Shown here piece by piece: positions 43,104 to 52,441 of a stretch of 64,000 nucleotides of DNA. Location: contig NZ_WITC01000059.1 of the NCBI RefSeq assembly GCF_009601505.1, forward strand, positions 1 to 64,000, given 5' to 3'. The position numbers and the translations under genes are program-made. The notes beneath the pieces were generated by a model. The model had not been told where the DNA came from, made no database searches, and saw only the letters and a program-made list of their open reading frames with translations. How positions within the stretch are numbered: the first letter of the stretch is position 1; each line of letters begins with the position of its first letter. Source of the DNA: Sinorhizobium terangae. Its GTDB lineage: Bacteria > Pseudomonadota > Alphaproteobacteria > Rhizobiales > Rhizobiaceae.

Positions 43104-43967
43104 ATGGCGGACAAGCACATTGACGAGATCAGCGGCGTCGAAACCACCGGTCACGAGTGGGACGGCATTCGCGAGCTCAACAACCCAATGCCGCGCTGGT
43201 GGGTCTATAGCTTCTATGCGACGATCATCTGGGCAATCGGCTACGCAATCGCGTACCCTTCATGGCCGATGCTGACCGAAGCCACGCGGGGCGTGCTCGG
43301 CTATTCGAGCCGCTCCGAGTTCAGCGTCGAGCTCGCCAATGCCAAGGCGGCACAGGCCGGCAACCTGGAGCGGATCGCGTCGAGGTCGCTCGACGAAATC
43401 ATTGCCGATCCGCAATTGCAGCAGTTCGCCGTTTCGGCCGGCGCTTCCGCCTTCAAGGTGAACTGTGCGCAGTGCCATGGCTCGGGTGCCGCCGGTGGGC
43501 AGGGCTTCCCCAACCTCAACGACGACGACTGGCTTTGGGGCGGGAAGCCGGCTGAGATCTACCAGACGATCGCGCACGGTATTCGTCATTCCGCCGACGG
43601 CGAGACGCGGGTCTCGGAGATGCCGTCCTTTGCGGAAATGCTCGACCCCGAGCAGATGAAGCAGACGGCGGCCTATGTCGCGAGCCTCACCGGCACGCCG
43701 TCGAACCGGGAACTGGTCGAGCCGGGCAAGCAGCTCTTCGCCGATAATTGCGCTTCGTGCCACGGCGCCGACGCGAAAGGCAGCCGCGAGATGGGCGCAC
43801 CCAATCTTGCCGACGCCATCTGGCTGAAAGGCGAGGGCGAGCAGGCGATCATCAATCAGATGAAGGCACCGAAGCACGGTGTCATGCCCGCCTGGCTGCC
43901 TCGCATCGGCGATACGACAGTCAAGCAACTCGCGGTCTTTGTTCACTCGCTTGGCGGCGGGGAATAG
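43104..43967 (+). CDS. fixP: FixP (CcoP), cbb3 oxidase di-heme cytochrome c subunit
   Basis: A 287-residue subunit with an N-terminal membrane anchor (about residues 33-52) and two heme c sites, C121-x2-C124-H125 (CAQCH) and C216-x2-C219-H220 (CASCH). It takes electrons from cytochrome c and gives them to FixO/FixN. Family length is normal (about 290). The ribosome site GGAGG lies in the end of fixQ. The operon's hairpin follows the stop. Confidence 0.96.
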   Translation: MADKHIDEISGVETTGHEWDGIRELNNPMPRWWVYSFYATIIWAIGYAIAYPSWPMLTEATRGVLGYSSRSEFSVELANAKAAQAGNLERIASRSLDEIIADPQLQQFAVSAGASAFKVNCAQCHGSGAAGGQGFPNLNDDDWLWGGKPAEIYQTIAHGIRHSADGETRVSEMPSFAEMLDPEQMKQTAAYVASLTGTPSNRELVEPGKQLFADNCASCHGADAKGSREMGAPNLADAIWLKGEGEQAIINQMKAPKHGVMPAWLPRIGDTTVKQLAVFVHSLGGGE

Positions 43968-43973
43968 CGGGGG

Positions 43974-44001
43974 GCCCTCTTTTGGGAGAAGAGGGGCAAG
44001 A
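43974..44001 (+). terminator. Stem after fixP
   Basis: CCCTCTT-TTGGGA-GAAGAGGG (about 43976-43996) forms a 7-base stem, without a clear T-run. It probably limits, but need not stop, transcription into the small membrane peptide gene. Confidence 0.45.
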
Positions 44002-44173
44002 GGCCTCGCGTCTTAAACGGGCGCGGGGCCGCTTGCCGTCAAGGTCACCCGGAGGTTGGACTCGCTATTGTTGCGGCTTCGGTTCATCATCATTGGGAAC
44101 CTCGCTGGGGCTGGGCGTTCTGACCATGCGCCGGAAGGCGGTACCTTAGTGATGCTCGAGAGGAGAAATCGAG

Positions 44174-44260
44174 ATGTCACCGGAGTGGCCAATGTTCATT
44201 CTACAGTGCATCGTCGTCTTCGGCCTCGTCGGCGCGCTGTTCATCCGGTTCGGCGAGTAG
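44174..44260 (+). CDS. 28-residue single-helix membrane peptide downstream of fixP
   Basis: The frame encodes MSPEWPMFILQCIVVFGLVG then ALFIRFGE. Residues about 7-24 form one membrane helix with charged ends. GAGGAG sits 8 bases before the ATG, a strong ribosome site. It lies in the same direction about 205 bases after fixP. Tiny single-helix subunits (for example CcoM in some Pseudomonas cbb3 oxidases) are known, so a cbb3-linked role is possible but only by position. It does not overlap the opposing VOC gene, which ends at 44270. Confidence 0.55.
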   Translation: MSPEWPMFILQCIVVFGLVGALFIRFGE

Positions 44261-44269
44261 CCGCCACTC

Positions 44270-44623
44270 TTACTGGGCCGACCAGACCGCGAGCTCGTAT
44301 CCGTCCGGGTCGGCGAAATGGAAGCGGCGGCCGCCGGGGAAGGAGTAGATCGGCTTGACGATCTTGCCGCCGGCCGCCTCGACCCTTCGCACCGTGTCCT
44401 CAAGATCGTTGGCGTAGAGGATGACGAGCGGCCCGCCGCTTCGGACGGGACCAAGTATCGTGAACCCGCCCGTCAGGCGACCGTCGGCGAATTCGCAATA
44501 TTCCGGGCCGAAGTCTGTGAAGGTCCAGCCGAAGGCGCCGCCGTAAAAGGCCTTGCTCGCTTCGATGCTTGCCACGTTGAACTCGATATAGTCGATACGG
44601 CGATCGTTGTCCTTGTTGCTCAT
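44270..44623 (-). CDS. VOC-family (glyoxalase-like) protein
   Basis: A 117-residue protein with the paired beta-alpha-beta-beta-beta layout of the vicinal oxygen chelate fold: IDYIEFNVASIEASKAFYGG at the start, ADPDGYELAVW at the end, with potential metal ligands Glu/His. Relatives are dioxygenases, glyoxalases and resistance proteins, so activity cannot be named. Its ATG overlaps the stop of the SRPBCC gene, so the two are co-translated. Confidence 0.82.
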   Translation of the reverse strand: MSNKDNDRRIDYIEFNVASIEASKAFYGGAFGWTFTDFGPEYCEFADGRLTGGFTILGPVRSGGPLVILYANDLEDTVRRVEAAGGKIVKPIYSFPGGRRFHFADPDGYELAVWSAQ

Positions 44624-45060
44624 TTGTGTGCCGTTCTTTCTGTGGGTTGCCTGGGTTCCTGGTGGGATTCCATGATGGACTTGAGCGCTGCGAGGTCCTT
44701 TTCGACCCATGCCGCATCGTCGGCGAATTGCTCGTCGCTCATGCCCGGCTGCCGGAGCAGGGTGAACATGACCTCCGCGCCGTCGCCGTTCGGCACGACG
44801 CGTAGAGCGTTGTGCACCGTGAGCCCGCTTTCGAGCGTCACCAGATGATCGACGACGCCGAAATCATTGTCCGGCGCAAAGCGCACGCGTGCGTTGCCAA
44901 GCGGACCGGGCGCGATCCAGTCGTCGCCGTCGCGGGAGAGCCCGGATGAAAGCCCTGAGGCCCAAAGCGGCATCTTCTCGTGATCGGCCATGAAGGCATA
45001 GACCTCGCGCCAGTCGCGCGCGATCGACGTGTGTATGATCCTGGTGGCCATGGTTGCCAT
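44620..45060 (-). CDS. SRPBCC-family (polyketide cyclase/START-like) protein
   Basis: A 146-residue protein with the START/Bet v1-like pattern: TRIIHTSIARDWREVYAFMA, then a hydrophobic ligand pocket and a long C-terminal helix (DDAAWVEKDLAALKSIMES). GGGAGC lies 6 bases before the ATG. Family members bind hydrophobic ligands; the ligand is unknown. The overlap with the VOC gene is ATGA, and the AraC-type regulator upstream on the same strand may control both. Confidence 0.8.
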   Translation of the reverse strand: MATMATRIIHTSIARDWREVYAFMADHEKMPLWASGLSSGLSRDGDDWIAPGPLGNARVRFAPDNDFGVVDHLVTLESGLTVHNALRVVPNGDGAEVMFTLLRQPGMSDEQFADDAAWVEKDLAALKSIMESHQEPRQPTERTAHK

Positions 45061-45167
45061 GCGTTGCTCCCTTTGACGCTATCGCTACCACGCCCCGGCG
45101 CTGCCGTCTTGAACGAAACGGCCAACGCCGGTCGGATGCGCGGCTGCTCTGAGCGCGGCTAGAGGAT

Positions 45168-46007
45168 CTACCATTCCTGATAAATGGGTTGCGTGCTCTT
45201 TCTAAAGTCCTGCATCACGTCCGCGAGCTGCTGCTGGATATCGCCGGGGGTCAACGACGTCAGTTGCTTCGCCTCACGGTTGAGGTGCGCCTGATCGGCA
45301 TAACCTGCATCGAGTGCGAGCGTCGCCAATGTGGATTGCGGCGAGGCGCGACAGGCGACGAGAAAGCGCTGCAGCCGGAGGATGCGGTCAAGCGTCTTGG
45401 CGCCGTAGCCGAAATGCTCGCGGCAGCGACGACGCAGCGTCCGCTCGCTGGTTCCGGTTTCTTCCACGAGCGCGCGGATCGGCTCGACTGAGTTCATCCT
45501 TTCGTTTTCGAGAAGCGAGACACAGGCGGCGATCTCGGGCGATGGCGGTTTCACCGTAGGGAGCCGATTTTGCAGGGCCGCCCGGAGAACGGCAATCCGG
45601 GTCTCGGCATCTGCCGCTTCTGCAATCTGCGCCTCCAGCACGCGCGCCACGCGCCCCCAGAAAGCATCGAGCGCAACGGTCTTCCCGGTGATCGCGTCGA
45701 GCGGCGTGCGCAGCCAGGAGGCGGCCGCACCGATGCGGAAGCGAGCGCCGACGACGGTTTCACCGGCGACGAGTTGGGGAAAGGCCGCCACCTTGTCCGG
45801 CCCGACAACCGCAAGACCGCCGGAAATCCAGATTATGTCGACGCAGCCATCCGGCACCACCGCGACGCGCGCTGGCTCGGGCAGGTGGTGCGTCCAGAAG
45901 CACTTGACGTCGCCCGCCAGCGCGCCGGATGACGCTTGCTCGCGATAGATGCCCCGGCTTTGGGCAAGGCTGGGACAGTCGGACTGGTCTTGCGTGATTC
46001 CCTTCAT
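45168..46007 (-). CDS. AraC-family transcriptional regulator
   Basis: A 279-residue regulator. Residues about 1-150 form a sensor domain (PDGCVDIIWISGGLAVVGP is a motif of the DUF6597-type N-terminus). The C-terminal 100 residues carry two HTH motifs of AraC type: VEETGTSERTLRRRCREHFG, then ATLALDAGYADQAHLNREAKQLTSLTPG. The ATG at 46007 is used because the extra residues upstream lack likeness. It is next to the SRPBCC-VOC pair on the same strand and is their probable regulator. Ligand unknown. Confidence 0.85.
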   Translation of the reverse strand: MKGITQDQSDCPSLAQSRGIYREQASSGALAGDVKCFWTHHLPEPARVAVVPDGCVDIIWISGGLAVVGPDKVAAFPQLVAGETVVGARFRIGAAASWLRTPLDAITGKTVALDAFWGRVARVLEAQIAEAADAETRIAVLRAALQNRLPTVKPPSPEIAACVSLLENERMNSVEPIRALVEETGTSERTLRRRCREHFGYGAKTLDRILRLQRFLVACRASPQSTLATLALDAGYADQAHLNREAKQLTSLTPGDIQQQLADVMQDFRKSTQPIYQEW

Positions 46008-46136
46008 GCGAAGCGATCCGTCGTGCAAGGCTCCTCCAATCTTACACCGGAAATCGGGCACAAAGCGTGCAGGCAAGCTGCGATGGGTGCGCGGATTTGG
46101 ACGTTTCGACGCACCGTGTGGCAATAGGGCGCAAAC

Positions 46137-46150
46137 TTGACGCAGATCAA
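46137..46150. promoter_or_regulatory. FNR/FixK-like box upstream of fixG
   Basis: TTGACGCAGATCAA differs from TTGAT-N4-ATCAA by one base in the left half. It sits 60 bases before the fixG start, a normal activator distance. Confidence 0.75.
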
Positions 46151-46209
46151 GGCTCGGCCCCTACAGATCCGGCAAAAGCGGCTGGAATAGCAATTTCGGA
46201 TCCCCATCA

Positions 46210-47784
46210 ATGCGTCCCCAGCCCGTCACCACAGCTGCGTCCGTCGAACGGCTCCAGGCCGAACCGGTCAACGCCGCGCATATGCGCAAGCCGCTTTACG
46301 AGAAGCGCCGCAAGATCTTTCCGAAGAGAGCCGAAGGCCGCTTCCGCCGCTTCAAGTGGCTGGTGATGCTGGTCACGCTAAGTATCTACTATCTGACGCC
46401 GTGGATCCGTTGGGATCGGGGTGCGCATGCGCCGGACCAAGCCGTGCTCGTCGATCTTGCCGCCCGTCGCTTCTACTTCTTCTTCATCGAGATCTGGCCG
46501 CAGGAGTTCTTCTTCGTCGCCGGTTTGCTCGTCATGGCTGGCTTCGGCCTCTTCCTCGTCACCACCGCCGTCGGGCGTGCCTGGTGCGGCTACACCTGCC
46601 CGCAGACGGTCTGGGTCGATCTTTTCCTTGTGATCGAGCGCTTCATCGAGGGCGACCGCAATGCGCGCATGCGCCTCGACGCGGGACCGTGGACACTCGA
46701 CAAGATCTGGAAACGCGTCGTCAAGCACGCGGCATGGCTGCTGATCGGCATCGCCACCGGTGGCGCGTGGATCTTCTATTTCGCCGACGCGCCCTCGCTG
46801 CTGAAGAGCTTCGTCATGCTGGAAGCGCCACCGGTCGCCTACATCACGGTCGCGATCCTGACGGCGACGACCTACGTGTTCGGAGGTCTGATGCGCGAGC
46901 AGGTCTGCACCTACATGTGCCCATGGCCGCGCATCCAGGCGGCGATGCTGGATGAGAGTTCACTCGTCGTCACCTATAACGACTGGCGCGGCGAACCGCG
47001 CTCGCGCCATGCCAAGAAGGCGGCAGCAGCGGGTGAGGTGGTTGGCGATTGCGTCGATTGCAACGCCTGCGTCGCGGTCTGCCCGATGGGCATCGACATT
47101 CGCGATGGCCAGCAGCTTGAATGCATCACCTGCGCGCTCTGCATCGACGCCTGCGACGGCGTGATGGACAAGCTCGGGCGCGAACGCGGCCTGATCGCCT
47201 ACGCAACGCTCAGCGACTACGCGTCGAACATGGCGCTCGCCACAAACAACGGTACGACGGCGATCGACCCGACCCGCGTGCGTGACGCGACCGGCGCCTT
47301 CGTCGACAAGGTGCGCCACTTCAACTGGCGCATCATCTTCCGGCCGCGCGTTCTTCTCTATTTCGGCGTCTGGGCGCTGGTCGGCATCGGCCTCGTCTAC
47401 GCGCTGGTGTCGCGTGACCGACTGGAGCTTAACGTGCTGCACGACCGCAATCCGCAATTCGTAGTCGAGTCGGACGGCTCCGTGCGAAACGGCTACATGG
47501 TCAAGCTTCTCAACATGATACCGGAACAGCGCACGATCACTCTGACGCTCGATGGCATGCCGTCGGCAACGATGCGGATCGCCGGACAGGCGCCGGGCGA
47601 TGGTCGCCGTTTCGCTGTTGGCGTCGATCCGGACAAGGTCACGGCCCTCAAGGTTTTCGTCACGCTGCCGCTGGAAAAACTCCCCGAGGCCGAAGAGGGC
47701 TTCATGCTGACAGCCGAAGACCCGTCCAGTCATGAACGCGATGTCTATGAGGCCAATTTCAACCGTCCTGGAGTAGCAAGATGA
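46210..47784 (+). CDS. fixG: FixG (CcoG), membrane ferredoxin-like protein for cbb3 assembly
   Basis: A 524-residue membrane protein with about five helices. It has cysteine motifs near helices (WCGYTCPQTVWVD and EQVCTYMCPWPR) and a two-cluster ferredoxin domain CVDCNACVAVCPMGI / CITCALCIDACD. CcoG is thought to reduce copper(II) for delivery to the cbb3 oxidase. FNR-like box 60 bases upstream. It starts the fixGHIS operon and overlaps fixH by ATGA. Confidence 0.96.
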   Translation: MRPQPVTTAASVERLQAEPVNAAHMRKPLYEKRRKIFPKRAEGRFRRFKWLVMLVTLSIYYLTPWIRWDRGAHAPDQAVLVDLAARRFYFFFIEIWPQEFFFVAGLLVMAGFGLFLVTTAVGRAWCGYTCPQTVWVDLFLVIERFIEGDRNARMRLDAGPWTLDKIWKRVVKHAAWLLIGIATGGAWIFYFADAPSLLKSFVMLEAPPVAYITVAILTATTYVFGGLMREQVCTYMCPWPRIQAAMLDESSLVVTYNDWRGEPRSRHAKKAAAAGEVVGDCVDCNACVAVCPMGIDIRDGQQLECITCALCIDACDGVMDKLGRERGLIAYATLSDYASNMALATNNGTTAIDPTRVRDATGAFVDKVRHFNWRIIFRPRVLLYFGVWALVGIGLVYALVSRDRLELNVLHDRNPQFVVESDGSVRNGYMVKLLNMIPEQRTITLTLDGMPSATMRIAGQAPGDGRRFAVGVDPDKVTALKVFVTLPLEKLPEAEEGFMLTAEDPSSHERDVYEANFNRPGVAR

Positions 47785-48275
47785 CTAGGGAACAGCGGGT
47801 TCCGCGGGGATTTACCGGTTGGCACATGCTGGGTGTGATGGGGCTTTTCTTCGGCACCATCATTTCCATCAACCTGATCATGGCCTGGAACGCCAGCCGC
47901 AGCTGGAGCGGCCTTGTCGTCGAGAACACCTATATCGCCAGCCAGCAGTTCAACGGCAAGGTGGCGAAGACGCGGGCTTTCGCGGCAAGCGGTATAGAAG
48001 GTACGCTCGCCGCCGAACCGAGGTCGATCCGCTATGCCTTGGCCCGCAACGGCGAAGCGGAACGGACGGCCGACAGGGTCGTCGCGGTATTCAAACGTCC
48101 GGTCGAAGAACATGAGGACGTGCGTGTCGAACTCGGTCGTGAGGCTCCCGGCGCCTTTGTCGCCGTACGGACGCTCAAGCCCGGCCAGTGGATCGCCGAC
48201 GTGACGGCAATGGCGGGCGAGGAAATCGTCTATCGCCAGGCCATTCGCTTCATGGTGCCGGGAGAGCGCAAATGA
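47781..48275 (+). CDS. fixH: FixH (CcoH), cbb3 oxidase assembly protein
   Basis: A 164-residue protein with one N-terminal membrane helix (about residues 15-37) and a beta-rich periplasmic domain (WNASRSWSGLVVENTYIASQ is the family motif). FixH is needed for late assembly and stability of the cbb3 oxidase. The starts and stops overlap with fixG and fixI (ATGA at 48272). Confidence 0.93.
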   Translation: MTREQRVPRGFTGWHMLGVMGLFFGTIISINLIMAWNASRSWSGLVVENTYIASQQFNGKVAKTRAFAASGIEGTLAAEPRSIRYALARNGEAERTADRVVAVFKRPVEEHEDVRVELGREAPGAFVAVRTLKPGQWIADVTAMAGEEIVYRQAIRFMVPGERK

Positions 48276-50554
48276 GCTGCTGTGCCGCGGGCGTCGAAGG
48301 CGCACTGGACATCGATCGGCCCGGGCAGGGGCTACCTCCATCCGAAGAGCTGTGGCTTGCGAGCCACGCGCTCGGAGACGGCCTGCGCCAGACCGAACTC
48401 AGCGCCCCGGGCGTTCACTGCGGTGCCTGTATCACGACTATCGAAGGGGCCCTTCGCAAGAGGCCAGACGTCGAGAGGGCGCGCGTCAATCTTTCGTCGC
48501 GGCGTGTCTCTGTCGTCTGGAAAGAAGAGGTCGCCGGCCGGCGCAGCGACCCGCGCGAGATCGCGCGCGCCATCCGGGATTGCGGCTACGAAGCGCATCT
48601 CTTCGCCGCCGGCGTAGAGGAGGGCGACGTCTTGCTCAAGCAGCTAATCCGTGCCGTCGCCGTTGCCGGCTTCGCGGCGACCAACATCATGCTGCTGTCG
48701 GTTTCCGTCTGGTCGGGTGCTGATGCGGCGACCCGCGACCTGTTTCACTGGATCTCGGCGATGATAGCGGCGCCGGCAATGATCTATTCGGGACGTTTCT
48801 TCTACCAGTCGGCCTGGAATGCGCTTCGCCATGGCCACACCAATATGGATGTGCCGATCGCGCTCGCTGTGACGCTTTCCTACGGCATGTCGCTCCACGA
48901 GACGATCGGCCATGGCGAGCACGCCTGGTTCGACGCCTCGGTGACGCTGCTCTTCTTCCTGCTGATTGGCCGCACGCTCGATCACATGATGCGCGGGCGC
49001 GCTAGATCGGCGATCAGCGGCCTTGCGCGCCTCTCGCCGCGCGGCGCGACGGTCGTCAACCCTGACGGCTCGCGCGACTATCGTCCGGTCGATGAGATCA
49101 AGCCCGGCGAGCGCCTGCTCGTTGCCGCCGGCGAGCGCATCCCGGTCGACGGGCGCGTGCTTTCCGGCGCGAGCGATCTCGATCGCTCGGTCGTCAACGG
49201 CGAAAGCGCGCCGGTCGCGGTGAGCACTGGCGACACCGTGCAGGCCGGCACGCTCAATCTCACCGGCCCGCTGACGCTCGAGGCGACGGCGGCGGCGCGC
49301 GATTCTTTCCTCGCCGAGATCATGGGATTGATGGAGGCGGCCGAAGGGGGCAGGGCGCGTTATCGACGAATTGCGGATCGTGCGGCGCGCTATTATTCGC
49401 CGGCCGTCCACCTGTTGGCGCTGCTTTCCTTCATCGGCTGGATGCTGATCGAGGGCGATGTTCGCCATGCGATGCTGATCGCGGTTGCGGTTCTCATCAT
49501 CACTTGCCCCTGCGCACTCGGCCTTGCGGTGCCGGTGGTTCAGGTCGTTGCCGCGGGCCGGCTCTTCCAGGGCGGCGTCATGGTCAAGGACGGATCGGCA
49601 ATGGAGCGCCTTTCCGAAATCGACACCGTGCTGCTCGACAAGACCGGCACGCTCACCATGGGCGAGCCGCGACTCGTCAATGCGGGCGAGGTCGATCCGG
49701 GCGCGCTCGCGACTGCCGCCGCAATCGCTCTCCATTCGCGCCATCCGATTGCGACAGCGCTGCACGAGGCGACGGCAGCGGTGCAGCCGCTCGTGGGCGA
49801 GATCCGCGAAATACCGGGTGCGGGCATCGAGGCGGGGACAAGCGACGGCGTCTATCGGCTCGGCAGTCGCGCCTTTGCCTGCGGCGACGCGGGTGCGGCG
49901 AACGGCCAATCGGAAGCGATCCTGTCGCTCGATGGCCGCGAGCTAGCCTGCTTCCGCTTCGAGGATCGGCTGCGTCCTGCCGCTCGCGAAAGCGCCGACG
50001 CCCTCTTTCGCCTGGGGCTTACGAACGGCATCCTTTCCGGCGACCGCGAGCCGGTCGTCGCCGCACTTGCCCGCAGGCTTGGCATCGCGAAATGGCGCGC
50101 CGAGCTTTCGCCGCGCGGCAAGGTCGAGGCCTGCGCCGCTGCCGCCGAAGGGGGGCATAGGGTCCTGATGGTCGGCGACGGTATCAACGATGCGCCGGCC
50201 CTGCGGGCGGCCCACGTCTCGATGGCGCCCGCGACCGCGGCCGATGTCGGCCGGCAGGCGGCGGATTTCGTCTTCATGCATCAGGGCCTCGACGCCGTTC
50301 CCTTCGCCATCGAGACCTCGCGTCGCGCCGGTCGGCTTATCCGCCAAAATTTCGCGCTGGCGATCGGTTACAACGTCATCGCCGTGCCGGTTGCGATCTT
50401 CGGCTATGCGACGCCGCTTGTTGCCGCCGTCGCCATGTCGACCTCATCGCTGATCGTGGTTTTCAATGCGTTGCGGCTGAAGGGGCTTGGAACGGCCACG
50501 GCTCCGGCAGCGCCGCATGGGGCAGGGCTGCGGCCGGTCAGGAGCGTGCCATGA
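48272..50554 (+). CDS. fixI: FixI (CcoI), copper-transporting P1B-type ATPase
   Basis: A 760-residue P-type ATPase that exports copper to the periplasm for cbb3 assembly. It has an N-terminal heavy-metal-binding domain with CGAC (GVHCGACITTIEG), CPC in the transport helix (ITCPCALGLAVP), the phosphorylated Asp in LLDKTGTLTMG, and MVGDGINDAPAL. Eight helices are expected. It starts in an ATGA overlap with fixH and ends in an ATGA overlap with fixS, showing tight coupling of all four genes. Confidence 0.96.
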   Translation: MSCCAAGVEGALDIDRPGQGLPPSEELWLASHALGDGLRQTELSAPGVHCGACITTIEGALRKRPDVERARVNLSSRRVSVVWKEEVAGRRSDPREIARAIRDCGYEAHLFAAGVEEGDVLLKQLIRAVAVAGFAATNIMLLSVSVWSGADAATRDLFHWISAMIAAPAMIYSGRFFYQSAWNALRHGHTNMDVPIALAVTLSYGMSLHETIGHGEHAWFDASVTLLFFLLIGRTLDHMMRGRARSAISGLARLSPRGATVVNPDGSRDYRPVDEIKPGERLLVAAGERIPVDGRVLSGASDLDRSVVNGESAPVAVSTGDTVQAGTLNLTGPLTLEATAAARDSFLAEIMGLMEAAEGGRARYRRIADRAARYYSPAVHLLALLSFIGWMLIEGDVRHAMLIAVAVLIITCPCALGLAVPVVQVVAAGRLFQGGVMVKDGSAMERLSEIDTVLLDKTGTLTMGEPRLVNAGEVDPGALATAAAIALHSRHPIATALHEATAAVQPLVGEIREIPGAGIEAGTSDGVYRLGSRAFACGDAGAANGQSEAILSLDGRELACFRFEDRLRPAARESADALFRLGLTNGILSGDREPVVAALARRLGIAKWRAELSPRGKVEACAAAAEGGHRVLMVGDGINDAPALRAAHVSMAPATAADVGRQAADFVFMHQGLDAVPFAIETSRRAGRLIRQNFALAIGYNVIAVPVAIFGYATPLVAAVAMSTSSLIVVFNALRLKGLGTATAPAAPHGAGLRPVRSVP

Positions 50555-50709
50555 ACACACTCATCTATCTCATTCCGATCGCACTCTTCCTCGGAGGGCT
50601 GGGCCTTGCAGCGTTTCTCTGGGCGCTGAAGAGCGGGCAATACGAGGACCTGGACGGAGCCTCCTGGCGTGTCCTCGACGATGGCGACGGCAGGCCTGAA
50701 AAGGATTGA
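50551..50709 (+). CDS. fixS: FixS (CcoS), small cbb3 oxidase maturation protein
   Basis: The 52-residue frame starts MNTLIYLIPIALFLGGLGLA. One membrane helix (about residues 4-25) and the tail motif FLWALKSGQYEDLDG are the CcoS signature. FixS is required for cofactor insertion into cbb3. It begins inside the fixI stop. It is the last gene of the operon. Confidence 0.95.
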   Translation: MNTLIYLIPIALFLGGLGLAAFLWALKSGQYEDLDGASWRVLDDGDGRPEKD

Positions 50710-50888
50710 TTTTCGCAGGAGTGGCTTGTCGTAAATCGATTTGAGTGCCAAAAGAACCTCCGCCGCCGCATGTCCCCAGCCGCCCATCCACTTCCGGAGC
50801 GGACCGAACATGCGCAGATCAATATCGAGGGGCTATCCCGCGTGTCTGTTCGGATCGCGGTGGCTCTTCTTCCAACGGAGGCAATCAC

Positions 50889-52319
50889 GTGTCACAGGCG
50901 GAAATCGGGCTTATCGGCCTCGGCGTCATGGGGTCGAACCTCGCGCTCAACATCGCTGAAAAGGGCAACAAGGTCGCGGTCTTCAACCGCACGGTCGAGG
51001 CGACGCGCAAGTTCTATGCCGAGGCCGGTGCGCTCAAGGAGCAGATCGTTCCCTGCGAGACGATCGAAGAGTTTGTTGCCGCGATCCGCCCACCACGGCC
51101 GATCATCATCATGATCAAGGCCGGCGACCCGGTCGATCAGCAGATGGAGATCCTGAAGCCCTATCTTGCCAAGGGCGACATCATGATCGACGCCGGCAAC
51201 GCCAATTTCCGCGACACGATGCGCCGCTTCGAGGCGCTGAAGGATTCCGGCCTCACCTTCATCGGCATGGGCGTCTCCGGCGGCGAGGAGGGCGCGCGTC
51301 ATGGTCCGTCGATCATGGTCGGCGGCACGGAGGACTCCTACCGCCGCGTCGAGAAGGTGCTGACCTCGATCGCCGCTAAATACGAGAACGACCCTTGCGT
51401 CGCCTGGCTCGGTGAAAACGGCGCCGGCCACTTCGTCAAGACGATCCACAACGGCATCGAATATGCCGACATGCAGATGATCGCCGAAATCTACGGCATC
51501 CTGCGCGACGGGCTGAAGATGAGCGCCGCCGAGATCGGCGAGGTCTTCGGCGCCTGGAACAAGGGCCGGCTGAACTCCTATCTGATCGAAATCACCGAAA
51601 AGGTGCTGAAAGCCGCCGACCCGCTGACCGGCAAGCCGATCGTCGACATGATCCTCGACAAGGCCGGCCAGAAGGGCACCGGCAAATGGTCGGTGATCGA
51701 GGCGCAGAACATGGGCATTCCGGCGACCGGCATCGAGGCAGCCGTCGCCGCCCGCAGCATTTCCTCGATGAAGGAAGAGCGTGAAGCAGCCGAGAAGATT
51801 CTCGGCCTGCCGCGGGTCGGCGACTTCACGGTGGCCGATAAGGCGGCCTTCCTCAAGGATCTTGAAAACGCACTGCTTGCCGCCAAGATCGGGGCCTATG
51901 CGCAGGGCTTCGCGGTGATGTCGGCCGCCTCGAAGGAGTTCGGCTGGAACCTGCCGATGCCGACGATCGCAAAAATCTGGCGCGCCGGCTGCATCATTCG
52001 CTCGCAGTTCCTCGACGAGATCACCACGGCCTTTACCAAGGCGCCGGATGCCGCGAACCTGATCGTGACCCCGGCCTTTGCGGCGATGGTCAAGGAGACG
52101 GACGGAGCGCTGCGCCGCGTGGTTTCCGCCGCCGTGCTCGGCGGTCTGCCGGTACCGGCGCTCGCCTCCGCGCTCGGCTATTTCGACAGCTACCGCCGCG
52201 GCCGCGGCACGGCCAACGTCATCCAGGCGCAGCGCGACTTCTTCGGCGCCCACGGCTTCGACCGCGTCGATGGCGCCGATAGCCACCACGGTCCGTGGGG
52301 CAGTGGGCTGAACGCATAG
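50889..52319 (+). CDS. gnd: 6-phosphogluconate dehydrogenase (decarboxylating)
   Basis: A 476-residue enzyme that turns 6-phosphogluconate into ribulose-5-phosphate, CO2 and NADPH. GTG start at 50889 (GGAGG 7 bases before). The N-terminal nucleotide motif is GLGVMGSNLALNIAEKG, the substrate motif GVSGGEEGARHGPSIMVGG, and KTIHNGIEYADMQ carries the catalytic Lys and Asn. Length matches the short-tailed 6PGDH family. It is probably its own transcript, running in the same direction as the fix genes 180 bases away. Confidence 0.96.
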   Translation: MSQAEIGLIGLGVMGSNLALNIAEKGNKVAVFNRTVEATRKFYAEAGALKEQIVPCETIEEFVAAIRPPRPIIIMIKAGDPVDQQMEILKPYLAKGDIMIDAGNANFRDTMRRFEALKDSGLTFIGMGVSGGEEGARHGPSIMVGGTEDSYRRVEKVLTSIAAKYENDPCVAWLGENGAGHFVKTIHNGIEYADMQMIAEIYGILRDGLKMSAAEIGEVFGAWNKGRLNSYLIEITEKVLKAADPLTGKPIVDMILDKAGQKGTGKWSVIEAQNMGIPATGIEAAVAARSISSMKEEREAAEKILGLPRVGDFTVADKAAFLKDLENALLAAKIGAYAQGFAVMSAASKEFGWNLPMPTIAKIWRAGCIIRSQFLDEITTAFTKAPDAANLIVTPAFAAMVKETDGALRRVVSAAVLGGLPVPALASALGYFDSYRRGRGTANVIQAQRDFFGAHGFDRVDGADSHHGPWGSGLNA

Positions 52320-52441
52320 GGCCGGATCGGAATTCGCTCAAATAGAGGGGCGGCGCTCGCCGCCACCTCCAATCTTTGCAACTACGCAATTCCGGATTGA
52401 ATTTCTCCAGAGTTCCAACCAGAAAATCATCGAATACCAGC

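Noticed and set aside
50745-50888. N-terminal extension of gnd
   Set aside because: The GTG at 50889 has a good ribosome site and gives the family N-terminus; the extension has no likeness.
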